Shown: positions 10,611 through 23,700 of the stretch, piece by piece
Layout: each line of letters begins with the position of its first letter
Numbering within the stretch: the first letter of the stretch is position 1
NCBI RefSeq assembly: GCF_964355755.1
Contig: NC_092680.1
Span: 16,595,001-16,659,000, forward strand
Direction: 5' to 3'
Length of the DNA: 64,000 nt
Source: Antedon mediterranea
Taxonomy: Eukaryota > Echinodermata > Crinoidea > Comatulida > Antedonidae
Position numbers and translations under genes: made by a program
The notes under the pieces: model-generated
What the model saw: the letters and a program-made list of their open reading frames with translations, nothing else
Told to the model about the DNA's origin: nothing
The model's database searches: none

Positions 10611-10888
10611 CTATAAAAGAAAAGATTAATTGAAACTATATAAATAAAGATTTAATTTAATATGTTAATAGATACTATTTGTAATATAGAATAATAGATG
10701 TATGATAACATTTTATAGTAAATTGTATTTTATGATCATTGGAATAGTACACACTTTATATGACAGATAATTTATAATAAATTGTATGCTAAAATGTCGA
10801 GGAATAAACGAATGTAAATCTGTTCCATAAGTATTGAAAGGTTTTTAAAAAAAGTCAAATTTGTTTTGCTACATACATAAACAGTTAA
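10611..10888. other. AT-rich intergenic DNA, nothing recognised
   Basis: Low-complexity AT-rich DNA between the tandem array and the next TIR element. No coding or RNA signal seen. Confidence 0.4.
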
Positions 10889-11030
10889 GTGTCTTTCACA
10901 CCTGTTGTTGTCCATATTGATTTGCGCATGACTGCGTGGAGTGTCGTGAAAACAAAACATTGACGTTCGACTTGATTTGCCGGCGGCGGACCGAAACCGT
11001 GCGTGCCGGAACATGTGTGAAAGCCCCTTT
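10889..11030. mobile_element. Small CpG-rich TIR element
   Basis: Imperfect terminal repeats GTCTTTCACACCTGTTG and AACATGTGTGAAAGCC enclose a GC- and CpG-rich core (CGGCGGCGGACCGAAACC). No coding content; looks like a MITE. Confidence 0.5.
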
Positions 11031-12412
11031 TACACATGGCTACATATTTGGAATATGTATACAATATGTTACACTGTACGCTTCATCGTCGTTAGACATA
11101 ACGCGTTCTTCTATTTCGCGCCATTTTATTCGTGTCGTTGGTCGGTTGTGTCTCAATATTCTATTTTGTTATTACCGTTGCCGCTCGTCTGTGTAAATTA
11201 GCCTTTACATGCCGTATCAATTAGTCGTCGTCTTTTTATCTTACGGCTTCATTTTTGTCAGGTTTGCCCATTCTGTAAATGTCTTCTTCTTCGTCATTCC
11301 ATTTTGATGAGCGTCCCTTTGTGAATATAAAGTAAATAAAAACACATTAACAAACAAAAAATGTAAATAATTCATAAAGGGTGGTGTTGTAAGTGAACTT
11401 CGTCCAACACATTTTTTTTTTCAAATTACAGTTTTGCAAAATAAGTGTAACGATGTTTAGACAGCCCACTATGTCGGTCGGTTGGTCGGTCGTTAAATAC
11501 TAACTAACTCAAATTTGAGTTGGAGCATCGATACTAGCCGTATGTCATTCAATATTTCTTCATCAAGATATCCGCAAACGAAATATCTTGGCAAATTCAT
11601 AGATTTTCTTAGCCCACAGGACAATACGCTTATTATCTTTATTAATAATTTCAAAGGGAAAATTAACCTAATACTGAGTAAGATTCCTTATATATTTTTA
11701 GTCCGCTCGAGTTAGACGTCGCCGGAGGTGCGCTCTCGTGAAGTGCTGTTTATCAATTAATAATAATATGTCTTTTGATGAAGTTAGACGTCAGAGATAA
11801 TATTTTTGTTTGAATAGACGTTGTCTGTGTTTTGTTGTTTTTAAGTCAAAGAATTTTTCTTTAGCTTTCATATCTTAGAAGCCTCATATCATTTAACGTT
11901 TCTTCAAAGCATTCCAATACCGTTTGTGACGTGCGCCTTTAATTTTCTGCTGATCGAATTCATAAATTACCTCAGTATAACATTATTGATGAAAGAAACC
12001 TTCGTGTATTATGATATGATATATTATTTGTTGGGAACATTTATGGAACATGCACCAACTGTTGAAATCAAAAATCCCCTTCGAACGTAGATACATCCAG
12101 AATACATACATTTAAAATATATCTACTTCGCTTAAGATTGAGTGATTGTGTAACATTTATCTGTAATTGAACTGAAGTTTTATGTAAACATCGTACAATC
12201 CAGACCCATTTTCTAATGTATAATATATCAATGTTTAACGATAGTGTTTTAAATGCATACGCACTCCAGCTTCTTAATGCGTTCAGAGTCAAAGTCTCTG
12301 CTGTTACTAAACACGAGTGCCATTCAACCACTTCATAGAAAAGGAATTTATTACAGCGTTGTAAATCGTCATAACACTAAAAAAGACAAAGTATCTGAAG
12401 TGCACATTCTAA
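11031..12412. other. Intergenic, with one GGTCGGTC-repeat copy
   Basis: At 11461-11520 there is CAGCCCACTATGTCGGTCGG followed by TTGGTCGGTCG and ACTAACTCAAATTTGAG, an interspersed repeat shared with 25078 and 28184. The rest is AT-rich without recognisable genes. Confidence 0.5.
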
Positions 12413-12547
12413 TTTCTACTAGGTGAATTTGTTCGCTCGAATTGAAAGCGTCAGCTTATACGCATGCGTAGAGAGGGATTGAAACATGAATACGCATGCG
12501 TATGAGCTGAAACTTTCGTTTCGTCAAACGAATTTGCTCAGTAGAAA
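12413..12547. mobile_element. Diverged MITE related to 42218-42376
   Basis: Ends TTTCTACTAGGTGAATTTG and CGAATTTGCTCAGTAGAAA form an inverted repeat. The core has two TACGCATGCGTA palindromes, as in the better preserved copy at 42218. Confidence 0.65.
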
Positions 12548-14106
12548 CGACGACCGCCACGCATAAACCGACGTGATTTTCTTTACGCTGATAGACACGT
12601 ATTTCGTATCTCGTATCTCAACTCATCATTCACCATCAATTTTAAGACCGACCAGGTGGCTTTTTAACTTTTTTTATATTTATTTTTTGCACTCAACCTT
12701 ATCCTGAAGACAATGTTTATGAATGTGTTTGTATATTTGCCCTTGAGCAGTCTCAGTATTCCTAGCCACTGATTTTTTTTAGTGGTGTGTTTTATTAAAT
12801 AATTGCTGTTTGTTAACGTACCGTAGTCTACAAGTGGATTTATAGTGTATTCAAATTTAAAGGAATTAAAGTATTATGATGATAATCCTGTAAAATATGT
12901 ATGCAAACTGTACAGAGTAGAGTTTAATCTGAATTATTGTTTTTGTGAGATAACAGTAATAATGATTAGCATGTTATTACATGATGACGCAAGCATTCAT
13001 CTTGAAACGAATACAGTTTAGATTGATTGAGCCATTACGGCGGTATGAAAAAGTGCCATCAAATTAATTTTACGATACGAAAAAAGGTCCATCAGTTTAA
13101 TGTACGAAAGACAAGTAAAGAAATTAAAACCTACTAACTGATTCCCCCTCCCTCCCCCCAACCTTAATGAAGGTGGTGTCCACTGATTAGAGACTGACCG
13201 TTAATATTAAATGTTATTTGCCCTTCGTTTGTTTTTTAAAGTCCTTCTTGGAAAAGGGTGTCTCTTAGGCCATTTCGCAGCCATAACAAAATTATCGGTA
13301 ATTTTTTAACTAATCAGATAAATAATAAAAAGTAAAGTGCGCATTATCAGACATAACCGAACAACCAAGTGCCCAAACACAACCCAACATTTTGTGCTTC
13401 AGGTCAAAGGGTAAAAATTATCAGATTTATCCGATAATTATCCGATTTAAATAAGATAATTATCGGTGTATTTTTCTCGAGCGGAATCGCTTAAACCCCG
13501 TTTTCCACAAGAATTTGGTTGGTAGTAACTAACTTACCCGTTCGGACGGAACAAATTTACACGTGTAATGGTCGCGTGTGGTGTAAATTTTGAGATAAAC
13601 TTGCTGTTTCAAAAATCCACCTCATGAGGTGAATTTTTCAATTACACCTTAAACCGCAAGCTGATTAACCGCAAGATAAGGAGCAATTTGACATTAATAT
13701 TGTAAAGCAAATTAGTCTAAACCAAAATAAAATTCATCGCGGTTGACAAAACAAGCATTTGTTTGAATAATGGAATAGTAATAATTAAAATTTCATAATA
13801 GTTGACATACCATAGATAATTGTATTATTATATAATATTAGTTGGGTTTAAATAGCCTTCGTTTAACATTTATAATAGTGACATAAACTCTGAGTACATA
13901 CATTTTAAATATAATCTAAAAATCTGATAGTGTTTGCTCTCACACAAAGGTTCCGCTTCGGTTGAAAATCATCTTAGATCGCTAAGCTTAATTATTTGTA
14001 GAGAGCTATTGATTTCCCAAAGGGTCACGAAATCCAATGGTTCTCGATAAGTACCTGGTAACATTGCGTCGTGCAAAACGTCAGGTTTTCACACATCGCG
14101 TGGGTT
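12548..14106. other. Intergenic, upstream of the synaptotagmin gene
   Basis: AT-rich. A run of inverted GATAAT/ATTATC motifs occurs around 13290-13470, and a palindrome (CACCTCATGAGGTG) at about 13619-13632; both look like remnants of foldback elements. No gene seen. Confidence 0.4.
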
Positions 14107-14252
14107 TAGATATCGTATGCGCCGCGTGCTTAGATATCGTACGCGCCGCGTGCTCGTTTACTAACGTATCCGTCTGTAAACACAGTATAGGCTTAGATAT
14201 CGTACACGCCGCGTGCTCGTTTACTAACGTATTCGTCTGTAAACACAGTATA
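14107..14252 (+). repeat. 63-bp tandem repeat upstream of the predicted Syt4/11 exon 1
   Basis: Two 59-60 bp units at 14131-14190 and 14194-14252 each start TAGATATCGTACRCGCCGCG and end GTCTGTAAACACAGTATA. A 24-bp partial unit precedes them (14107-14130). It sits about 500 bp before the predicted initiation codon. CpG is denser than around it. Confidence 0.85.
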
Positions 14253-14745
14253 TTCTATAATGAAATCTTCATGCATTTCAATCGGTAAACATTGTAAAGA
14301 TTAATAATATACCCGGTATCCAATCAGGACACTGCAATTAATTGCATAATGCGTACGGAGACATTCACACAACCTACCCATTTTCACAATGGTACTTACC
14401 GAATATTAACTATGTCTGAAAATGAACCGAAATGAACGTTTATTATCAATGGATGAGGCATTCGTAACAGTATACACCATTTCTTTGTGCGCATTTACTT
14501 TCCTGTCATTATCATAATTGCACTAATTATAATCAAAGCACCTGTACATCGTTTGAGACCCACTCACTTTTCCTGCCAATGAAGGCAGATTCACGTCTGT
14601 TGTCTTGTTTCATGGCTTAGGACAATCATAAGCCTTCGTATTGTACACTCGACGTAAATTTATCACTCACAGCCATAGGCCCAAGCGTGATCACCTTTTT
14701 TATTTACTTGGACATTATTAGTGCTGGAGTTACGTACATCTGATT

Positions 14746-14797
14746 ATGGCTGGCGAAAATCATTACGCTGGTGATTCTTATCATAATGCTGTAACAA
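14746..14797 (+). CDS. SYT4: Predicted first coding exon of the Syt4/11-like gene
   Basis: ATG at 14746 opens [17 protein letters not shown] and leaves one base (A) before a perfect GTAAGT donor at 14798. The next exon begins with TG, so the junction codon is ATG (Met). In vertebrate SYT4 the first coding exon also encodes a short ~16-residue N-terminus before the membrane segment. The size, phase and donor all fit; residue-level similarity is too low to prove it. Upstream untranslated exons are possible. Confidence 0.6.
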
Positions 14798-17700
14798 GTA
14801 AGTAATTTTATATTTTATTATCGCTGATAAATAAATATACATGCAATATGTTTGTTTTGTTCTCGTTTTGAATCGGGTGTATTATCTTCACAATGCGCAT
14901 GCTCATTTTCTTTCCATTGCTCTCTGTTTTTCAATAATCTGAAATCGTGGCCGATTTAAGCATTAGCGAAAACAAATTAACACACATAATACGTTAGGTT
15001 AACACTATTGCCGGCCCTATTATATCCATACATGGGCATACAAGTCATATTTTCAATGCAAAGTAATTACTGAAATAACTCATCTTCTTCAATCTCAATT
15101 ATTTACTATTCAATCTCCTTGATATATGGCATCGATAATTCAACAATTGAAAAAAAAGAGGGGGAGAATTAGTAGCCCTGTCTTTGTAACGTATTGTTAC
15201 AAGTATATGATATTTCCTGTTCCCCACATTAATTCGCTTTGGAATGGTCTTTTAATCTTCGTGAAAATAGTTTGTACTACAGGTGGACAGTGCGACCGTT
15301 TGTACTACAGGTGGACACTGTACTACAGGTGGACACTGCGTCACACCTTTTAAACAGTAATTTAAAGCACATAGGTTTCTTGTTGTTTCTTATTAATTAT
15401 TCATTAATTACATTTTGTGCATTATGAATATAGTATAATAATTGGATTAGGTCAAATATTATAATCATTATGTTTGCAGTGAGTGACGTAAGTCATCAGG
15501 ATGTTTTCTCGTTATTTCCACGAAAAGATACTTAGGCTATATAGTCACTCTGGATGTATACTGTGCCTACACTAATCATGGAGGAATCCATAATTCTCAA
15601 CCTTGTTGGATTAATTTTCATCGAAAATCATGCATAAAATCTTGAATTAATGCATTTATGTCTTTCTCCGAAAGTAGTTTACCTAAAATAGTCTTGTAGT
15701 AATATTTGCATTCAGATTTTACAGAATATTGTGGATGTTTGTGATTCTTCATGTAATTTTCCATGAAACAATAAATTAATTATCGGTACTATATACTGTA
15801 TCTAGATGTCTCAAGTATCATAGGAATGTGTTCACAAAGTTAGTACAGACATATTTTGCATAAGCTGATGAAAGTCTTGTTATAGAGTCACAAATGTTTT
15901 GTGATTTGATTTCTATACTATTATACCAGGATAGTAGCGTAAGAATTGGGCTTTTAACAAAAATGTAAGAGCTAACACTTATTATACCAAGGCATGTAAG
16001 CCTGAAACCAACTTTTACCGTTGATAAACCTACCAGAAACAAGTGTCCTTGCAAGTGACTCAATGGCAGGAGGTAGACAGGTAGTTGCTGACACGAGATG
16101 GGTTTCAACAATAGCTATCCACAGATGATGACATTAAGACGAACTTCAATAAGATATACCTTAATGGTATGTTTAATAATCAATCAGCAATACCACTATG
16201 CATTTTCAACTTAATACAAATTCATTATATTTCAAAATCTTTTATGATAAGCAAAATGCATATTTTATTAATCATGATTGCTCTTACTATATACTTTCAC
16301 ATGCATTCATAAGAGAGGTAGGCCAACTATATCTTCTACTTGTTCCCTATCTGTGATTGTAACTAGTTAAAGCTCTTGTTCGTACTGCATAATAAACATA
16401 CGGTACTTAACGCTGGTCGATATAACCTCCCTTGTGTACTATCTAAATCCATTATTAAAACATAATCAGGTTGTGTTTTTAACAATGATATATCATATGC
16501 CTATCATAACTTGATCCAACAGCAAACTATACTATAATAAAGATCTCTATGCGTCTTGAATTGCGTTTTTGTTGTTTCTCACGTTCGTTTCTTATTTCCA
16601 ATTTCTGTTTTGTAATAGGTCCTAACGAGTGGCAATCATGAAAAATGAAGTATGTTTATATACAAGGTTTCTTCTTTTATCTTATTTATACCTCTCTTCC
16701 TTCCTTCCTTCAATCATTCATTCATTCATTCATTCATTTTATCTTTAATTCAGAATTTACAATCCATAATGTGCACACACAATGGAATAGCATATAGCAC
16801 AATGTAATGGCATAGTACAATTGAATAAAACATATTATTCTGGCTAATGACATATACACCATTAAGATGATGTCTTTTAAATCTAATAATAATATCAATA
16901 CAATGGTCTACCTTCTGACATGTCGTTGAGCCTGTTTAACGGTTAGTTTGTGGAAAGAGAAGAACAAATAGCCGCATTGAAATTATTATTATAGTATTGA
17001 TTTTATATCATGATAATGATTATTACATTCCTCAGGCTTTATTTAGTTGTATTGGTATTTTAACTTATTATAGCAAATTTTCTTCTACAAAAACCACCGT
17101 TTCGGAAACATCTAACGTTAACATAAACAATAAAACTCGTAAAATGGGACATAAATACTGTACAATATAAAAAAAAAATACAAATTCAAACTAAATGAAT
17201 GTCAAATTGATATGACTTTGCCTCCATAGTTTATCATCTTACTGACGTATTAACTAACGTCATAAAGGATGAAAATGGTATTTACGGTAACTCGTGTAAA
17301 CACAAGGGATATATCTATCAATTCATGTCAAATGGCAATATGAAAAGCAAATCAGAAATGCAGCGATTTTGGAGATATATTATTATTTGATTCACCAATA
17401 GTTGTTATAGTTTACGTTACCATGGTAATGTCGCGTATCCGGAAGACCTAAAAGTCTTATGACGTATATAAATATCTATGCCATTCGTATTCAATATAAT
17501 ACTTCATGCCTAATGATGGTTTGAGCGTATACAAAAAAAAATAAAAAATTTCTCCTCCGGACTGACTCTCTACGCGGTGGAAAATAATTGGATAACGGAT
17601 AACAGTTAATCGCTGTGTCGTCATGCATGATTGTTTAATTTATTTACTAATATTAATTGGTTACTCCTATAATTAATTCTATGATTAAATGACGCATGTG

Positions 17701-20700
17701 GAATACTTGAATTTTACATTTCTGTACTTTACCAAGCATGTAAGTATTGATTGGTTTCAGATCATTGCGTCACAGATTTGATCATTGATGATGAACCGGA
17801 ATTTTGTTAAAAATATGTCAATGCGTGTCCATGGTAACGTTTTCCACGCTTGTCATCTTTTAGTATCGATACGGTATAACGTGAATAAGTTGTCATGGAA
17901 ATGATTTCCGAGTCTGCGGCCAACTAATTACTACCCTTTACGTACGTCCACGCATATAAATGAGTAAAATCGATAACAAACGCGTTCGATGTTCAAGTTA
18001 ACACACTGTTGATGATGAAAACAACACCACTTTGCGTTAGTGATATCAATGAATCTTACGTTGCGTCGATATATTTCTTGAGGTTATTTGTGATGTATCT
18101 GAAACCGATATCCGATTCCTAAAAGTGCCTCTTATATTATATAGAATTGCACACATGAGTATTCAAGGAATTAATGTAAGCTGTAAAGTTAACTGATGTA
18201 TTAAATTTCTACTAGGTTTTAACATTGGTTTAATATAACAGACCTTAGCTTAGGATTTTCATTTGAAGGACATTTATTGATTTCAATAATGGCAAATGGC
18301 AGCAACACATAATGATTTAAACATTTTTAAAACTTCACAAGTAATAGGTACTGTATATAAAGCTCTGTCTACACTATCAAACGTTATGTGACCAAACAAA
18401 AAATATGATGTGCCCATATATGGACATGATGAAATCATATCACTACCATTTTTGGGGGCACATCACACTTTTTTTGTCAAACTAGATTGAAAGACTGCCC
18501 TGTCATGCAAGAACGTCTCAACTGACAAATTTTTCAAAACAAAAAATAGGATGTGTCCATGGACATGATGATGTCATATCACTACTTATTGTCAAACTAG
18601 TTTGTAGTGTAGACAGAGCTTAAGACGAAGAAGTATTTATTTTTTTTAAAAATTTCTGGTTACATTATTGTCTTGCTTCTTTTGAAATAACGTTTTAGTT
18701 TCAAACTCAAGCGGATACAATTGACAAAATTCTAGCATAATAGGCCTAAGTACAACTTCATGTGGTATAATATATTATGCCACCATTTTTTTATGTATAA
18801 AACATTTTGAATGTTGAATTTTGTTATGTCTGATATTTTAATAACTAAAATCTTTCAACCACGTACACTATATTGCAAAACGATCCGCTCTAACGAATCT
18901 TGTTTGTCCAAATGCTCCACAGGGAGTGTTCTATAATGGCATAATAATGACATAATTAGTATTATTTATCTTAAGAACATGAACACATCCATATGCTGCT
19001 GAGAGAATCTTATGAAGACGTTTGATATTTATAATTACAGTAACTGGGTTATTGTATGTTGTCGGACTACTGTGAATAAAATTAAGGCATCTTATTAATA
19101 TCTCAATGCATACTACACTGTATATACACGTTGTACTTTATATGAATTCATTAATAGAGTGTTGCTTTTATCACGGGTACATACATTACTTTTTATTATA
19201 TTGACACGTATAGCCACTTGATATTGGTTTTAAACCAGTGGAGATATAGTGTAAATATTTAATGACAACGCTTTAAACTGTCTTTAAAGCACGTGTGCAC
19301 TTTGAAATGTCGTAAGGACACATGTGCGTTTGACATATGAACATTTAGGCTGAAATTATTTTATATATTAATTCAATTGATCCAACAATACCAATATACA
19401 ATTTCATTCATGGTTTTTCCATAAAAAAATATACCTACCATTTTAACAATTTGGTTTACCGTAGACAAAAATAATTTTTTTTATACATATAGCAAAGGAA
19501 CATGAGTGGCGTTTATTGTACGAAACTTAAGTATATTAGTGAAATAGTTAGGCATTACATTAAGAGGAATGGTATATATATATTTTAAGTATATAAGACG
19601 ATTTATGGTTTGCATTTTTACACTATGTTATTCACGGGTTATACATTCAGTAGGCTAATATTTTATGCGTCGTCGTAGGCGTAATGAAAAAGAGTTACAT
19701 TGCACCGTGGTCTACGCAACTTAGGGCAATTATACTAATCATAATAGGCTATTTAAAATGAAAATATCAAATGATAAATTCCGAAAACGAAAGGAATGAT
19801 ATTTAATCCAACACGCCATATTTTATGTCACACTATGATATTTGAAAAACTCATTTAAAATACCAAATCAGCCTGCTATATTTATACAGACAAAAGACTG
19901 AAAGTGAATAAAGTATTTAACTCATCGATTAACTCCCTAAACCAACCTCAATTTACAAATTTATTCCAACCAAACGCATCTTTTCACAATTATAGAACTC
20001 GAACTGTACAGGATATGCATATCCCTCTTCATAAAAAAACTTCATTTCAATATAACTTAAGATTTAGTGGACCTAAACTATGGAATAAACTACCTTCAAA
20101 TATTAAAGTTGCTGTATCTAAGAAAAGCTTTTCATTTAAACTTAAAAGATATATCACATCCAAGTATTAATTTTTTATTATATTACATTTTATGATAATA
20201 ATGTTAATGATGAGTAGCAAGAAGACGACGAACCAATTCTTTATTTATACCAAAATTGTTTTTTTTTTTGTTATTTTACTTATTTAGTTTAACCCATGTT
20301 ATGTAAATTGTTTAATTGTTATTTATTTATTTTTTTAATTTATTTATTTATTTATTTATTTATTTTCTTTTTCCGTGTTGTTTTTATCTAATCTTTGTTT
20401 AGGCATGTCTGTCACAAGCTTTTTGCTTTTTTGATCATGCCTTCTTCAATCATATTACCTTTCTTTACACCATTTTGTTGACTGTTTTATTTTGAAGAAA
20501 AATAAATGTTACTTTGAATTATATTTCTGATTATGAATAAAACGTGCATGCTATACTAAATTAATACATAGGCCTCCCATTAAATTATTATTGTAACTAT
20601 TTGAATTTACTCATCTTTGGCGTTTCATATTTATCGCTACTGCTGATCAGTTTTTTAGAGTTACAGTATCTTATTTAATATTTATATTGGTATTTTACTT

Positions 20701-23700
20701 AATTTACCATGAAATGCTGAAATGTTATTTTGCATGAATATTATTCCTTCTATATTTATTCTACATTACGCCTACTTATTAATTGAACTTTGATTGTCAC
20801 AAAACAAATTTCTTTGTTTTACTAATTGTAAGCCAAATGAGTTTAGTGTAGCTGCTGTCAAACCTACGTAATAAAGCGGTTTGTAGTTAGGCCTACGACA
20901 TGTTACAAGGCAATTTACTAAAATACAGTAATTACCATTAGTGGTCATAGTTAATAACATCTTTTACCACCACACTAATGAACTTGCTAATTAACCCAGA
21001 TTTATTCTTTGATCTTCCCTTTCAACGTTATGAATTTCCCCTAAGACTAATATCAAACATGTGATAATTTATTTATCACCGTTTTAATTTATTACAGGTG
21101 ATAGTTTGTATTAAATCTATAGCTTATCAGCATTTGATATCGCTACGTTGGTTTATAAAATAAAATATTCTAAATCGATAGTATCTACTGATAATAATGA
21201 CCAATTACCTTGCATTAAAGCCAAAACTGTTACCAAAAAAACACAAACATACACACCTTATTTCACAAAGGAAACGATCAATATAATCTGCTTCATGTTA
21301 GAACTGCTACATTTGTAAAGATCGTTGATTATTATTTAGAATTAGGTTAATCAATTTAATTCTTCGTTTATTTGAGAAATTTTTAGGACACATCTTTTTT
21401 TTTTTTTTTTGGTCACAAATTTTTAAAAAAATGGAAAATCAAAATTCCATAAACCTATTAATATTACCTCTATATTTAGTTTTCAATTTATAATTTATGT
21501 AATTTTTCTGTAATGGAAAATATACTAGCTCGTTACAGATAAGTTGCATGTATTTGTATTATTATTATATTAATATTAAAATTGTATTATTTGTAATAAT
21601 TAATTTAATTTATCAAAGAAAAGTGCATATACACATCTTAAAGATAGTATACAAACAAAAACAAAATGTATTTGGTACTGCTTATGCAATATCTGTAAGA
21701 TCTCTTGAAAAATTTAATTGAACCTCAGAGTACAACATTATCATTTCAAATCTAAAATTATATCATTGTATTGTATAAGTTTAAGCCAATTATGTAGCCA
21801 TAATAAGTTATAAATTGTGTTATTCTTTTATTACCTCCGCCTAGGTAGGCAATTTCTATCCATTTGGGTATCTGTTTGTCTGTGAACTGCATATAGGCCC
21901 AAGTTTCAATCCAAATTACACTAAACTGTATAACACCCAAACTTCTACTTTTACAGACTTTTTATCTGGCCAATCTTTCCCAATTCAATTTCGAAAGGGG
22001 TAACTTAGGGGAAAGATAATATCACAATTCACGCACAACTTAAACAAAAAAATAATTTTAATAGGGTTTGAATCAGGTCATCATGGAAAGTTAAATACGT
22101 CTCATTATTACACCATGTTTTCACATTTTTTGTTGTAGCCACATTTTTTTGTTTTTAATTTCGGAAAGGTTTTTTATGTAGGGAAGTTGTAACGTAGGTG
22201 AAAGTATTCAGTTTGGAATGCCCATCAATTGTGAAAATTAACACTGAGAAACAAATACAGAAATAACTTGAAGTGGGACGCATGCGTACAATTGTGTCCC
22301 TTAGTGATATGATGACAAATTTCCTGTTTAATTATCAATTCAACACATTGAATAACACCATTTACCATGATAATATCGTTGCCACGACTAGAATTTACGT
22401 AATTTCGATTTATATTCTATTAGACAAAGTGCATTTATGCTATAAATAGATCTAACAACGCAGGCGGATTAGCTGAAAATAGAAACCCAATAATATACCC
22501 TAATTGTCACACAGTTTGTATTATTAGAATGTCATTCAATATATATTTTTTTAATGCAAATATCAGTATTTGAAGGTAGATAATTACACAATGTTTGTCT
22601 ACGTTTACAAACTTTACCTCGTGGTGGTTTAACTTTTTAAATCAAACTATTTCATAAGAATGTTATGAGACAGACAGCAAACACAGTTGGAAGATGATAA
22701 CATTGATTTTAATAGACGACTGGGTTTTAGACACTTGAAACATCTCTTCACACCTTACGCGACGAGACGTAGGCTATTTAGTTGTTGACCGTTTTCTAGG
22801 CCTAACTATACAGCGGAGGTCCATACAACAACATGTTTTTTTGCGAAGGGAAATGTTCCGTTGTTTGCTAATACTAATCTTGGTTTTTTTTTCTACAAAC
22901 ATGGATAAATAAGTAAATGTTAATTAAATGTATAATAACTAACGTTACGATACTAATTGATGAAGCGCCGCTGATTATAATTAAAATGTTGTATAAATGT
23001 GCGCTATACAAGTAATAATAATAATAATAATAACGTATTTTCTTCTCCGGAAAACCTACGTATTGAAGGAAAATAAATGATGTTTATGTTTTTCACAATA
23101 TATATATTATATTAACACAGCTGTCTCACGAGCTTCGACGTGTAAAATCGAATCTCATTGGCAGTTGCGGAACTACACCTAACTTGTATAAATACCCATC
23201 TCATCGATCATAGTCAATTTTGTTTACCTCCCCGATGACTGAGTTCTAGCAGAGATTCTAGCATTCAATACTATTCGATATTTATAATGAGTAGACCAAA
23301 TAAGGCAATTAGGCTTAAGGTGGTGTGATGTTGATGTCTCTTTTTTCATGGAAATCCAAATGTGGTAATGTATATATTTATTTATTCAAATTCAAACAAA
23401 CTTGAAAGACAAGGAAATACCAAACAGGTGCTAATACATATACTAGTAGGTCAACCCAAAACAGATAACTTAATTACGATTTAAAATTAAAAAATCTACA
23501 ATTGACCAACATACATTTTAGACATTGTAAAAATTGCAAAAATAAGTATTAAAATGATTATGTTTACTTTAGTTTGTTCTCTTCATTTACCTGATCGTAA
23601 GCCGAACATAAAATTGCATTTTCTCTCTACTAAATTTGTTTATGTTCAATCTAGTGATGTTGTGATCGCTGGACATACGGGTCTACTAATTCACAAAGAA

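Noticed and set aside
10920-11180. CpG-island promoter
   Set aside because: The CpG-rich part lies inside a small element with inverted ends and no gene starts next to it.
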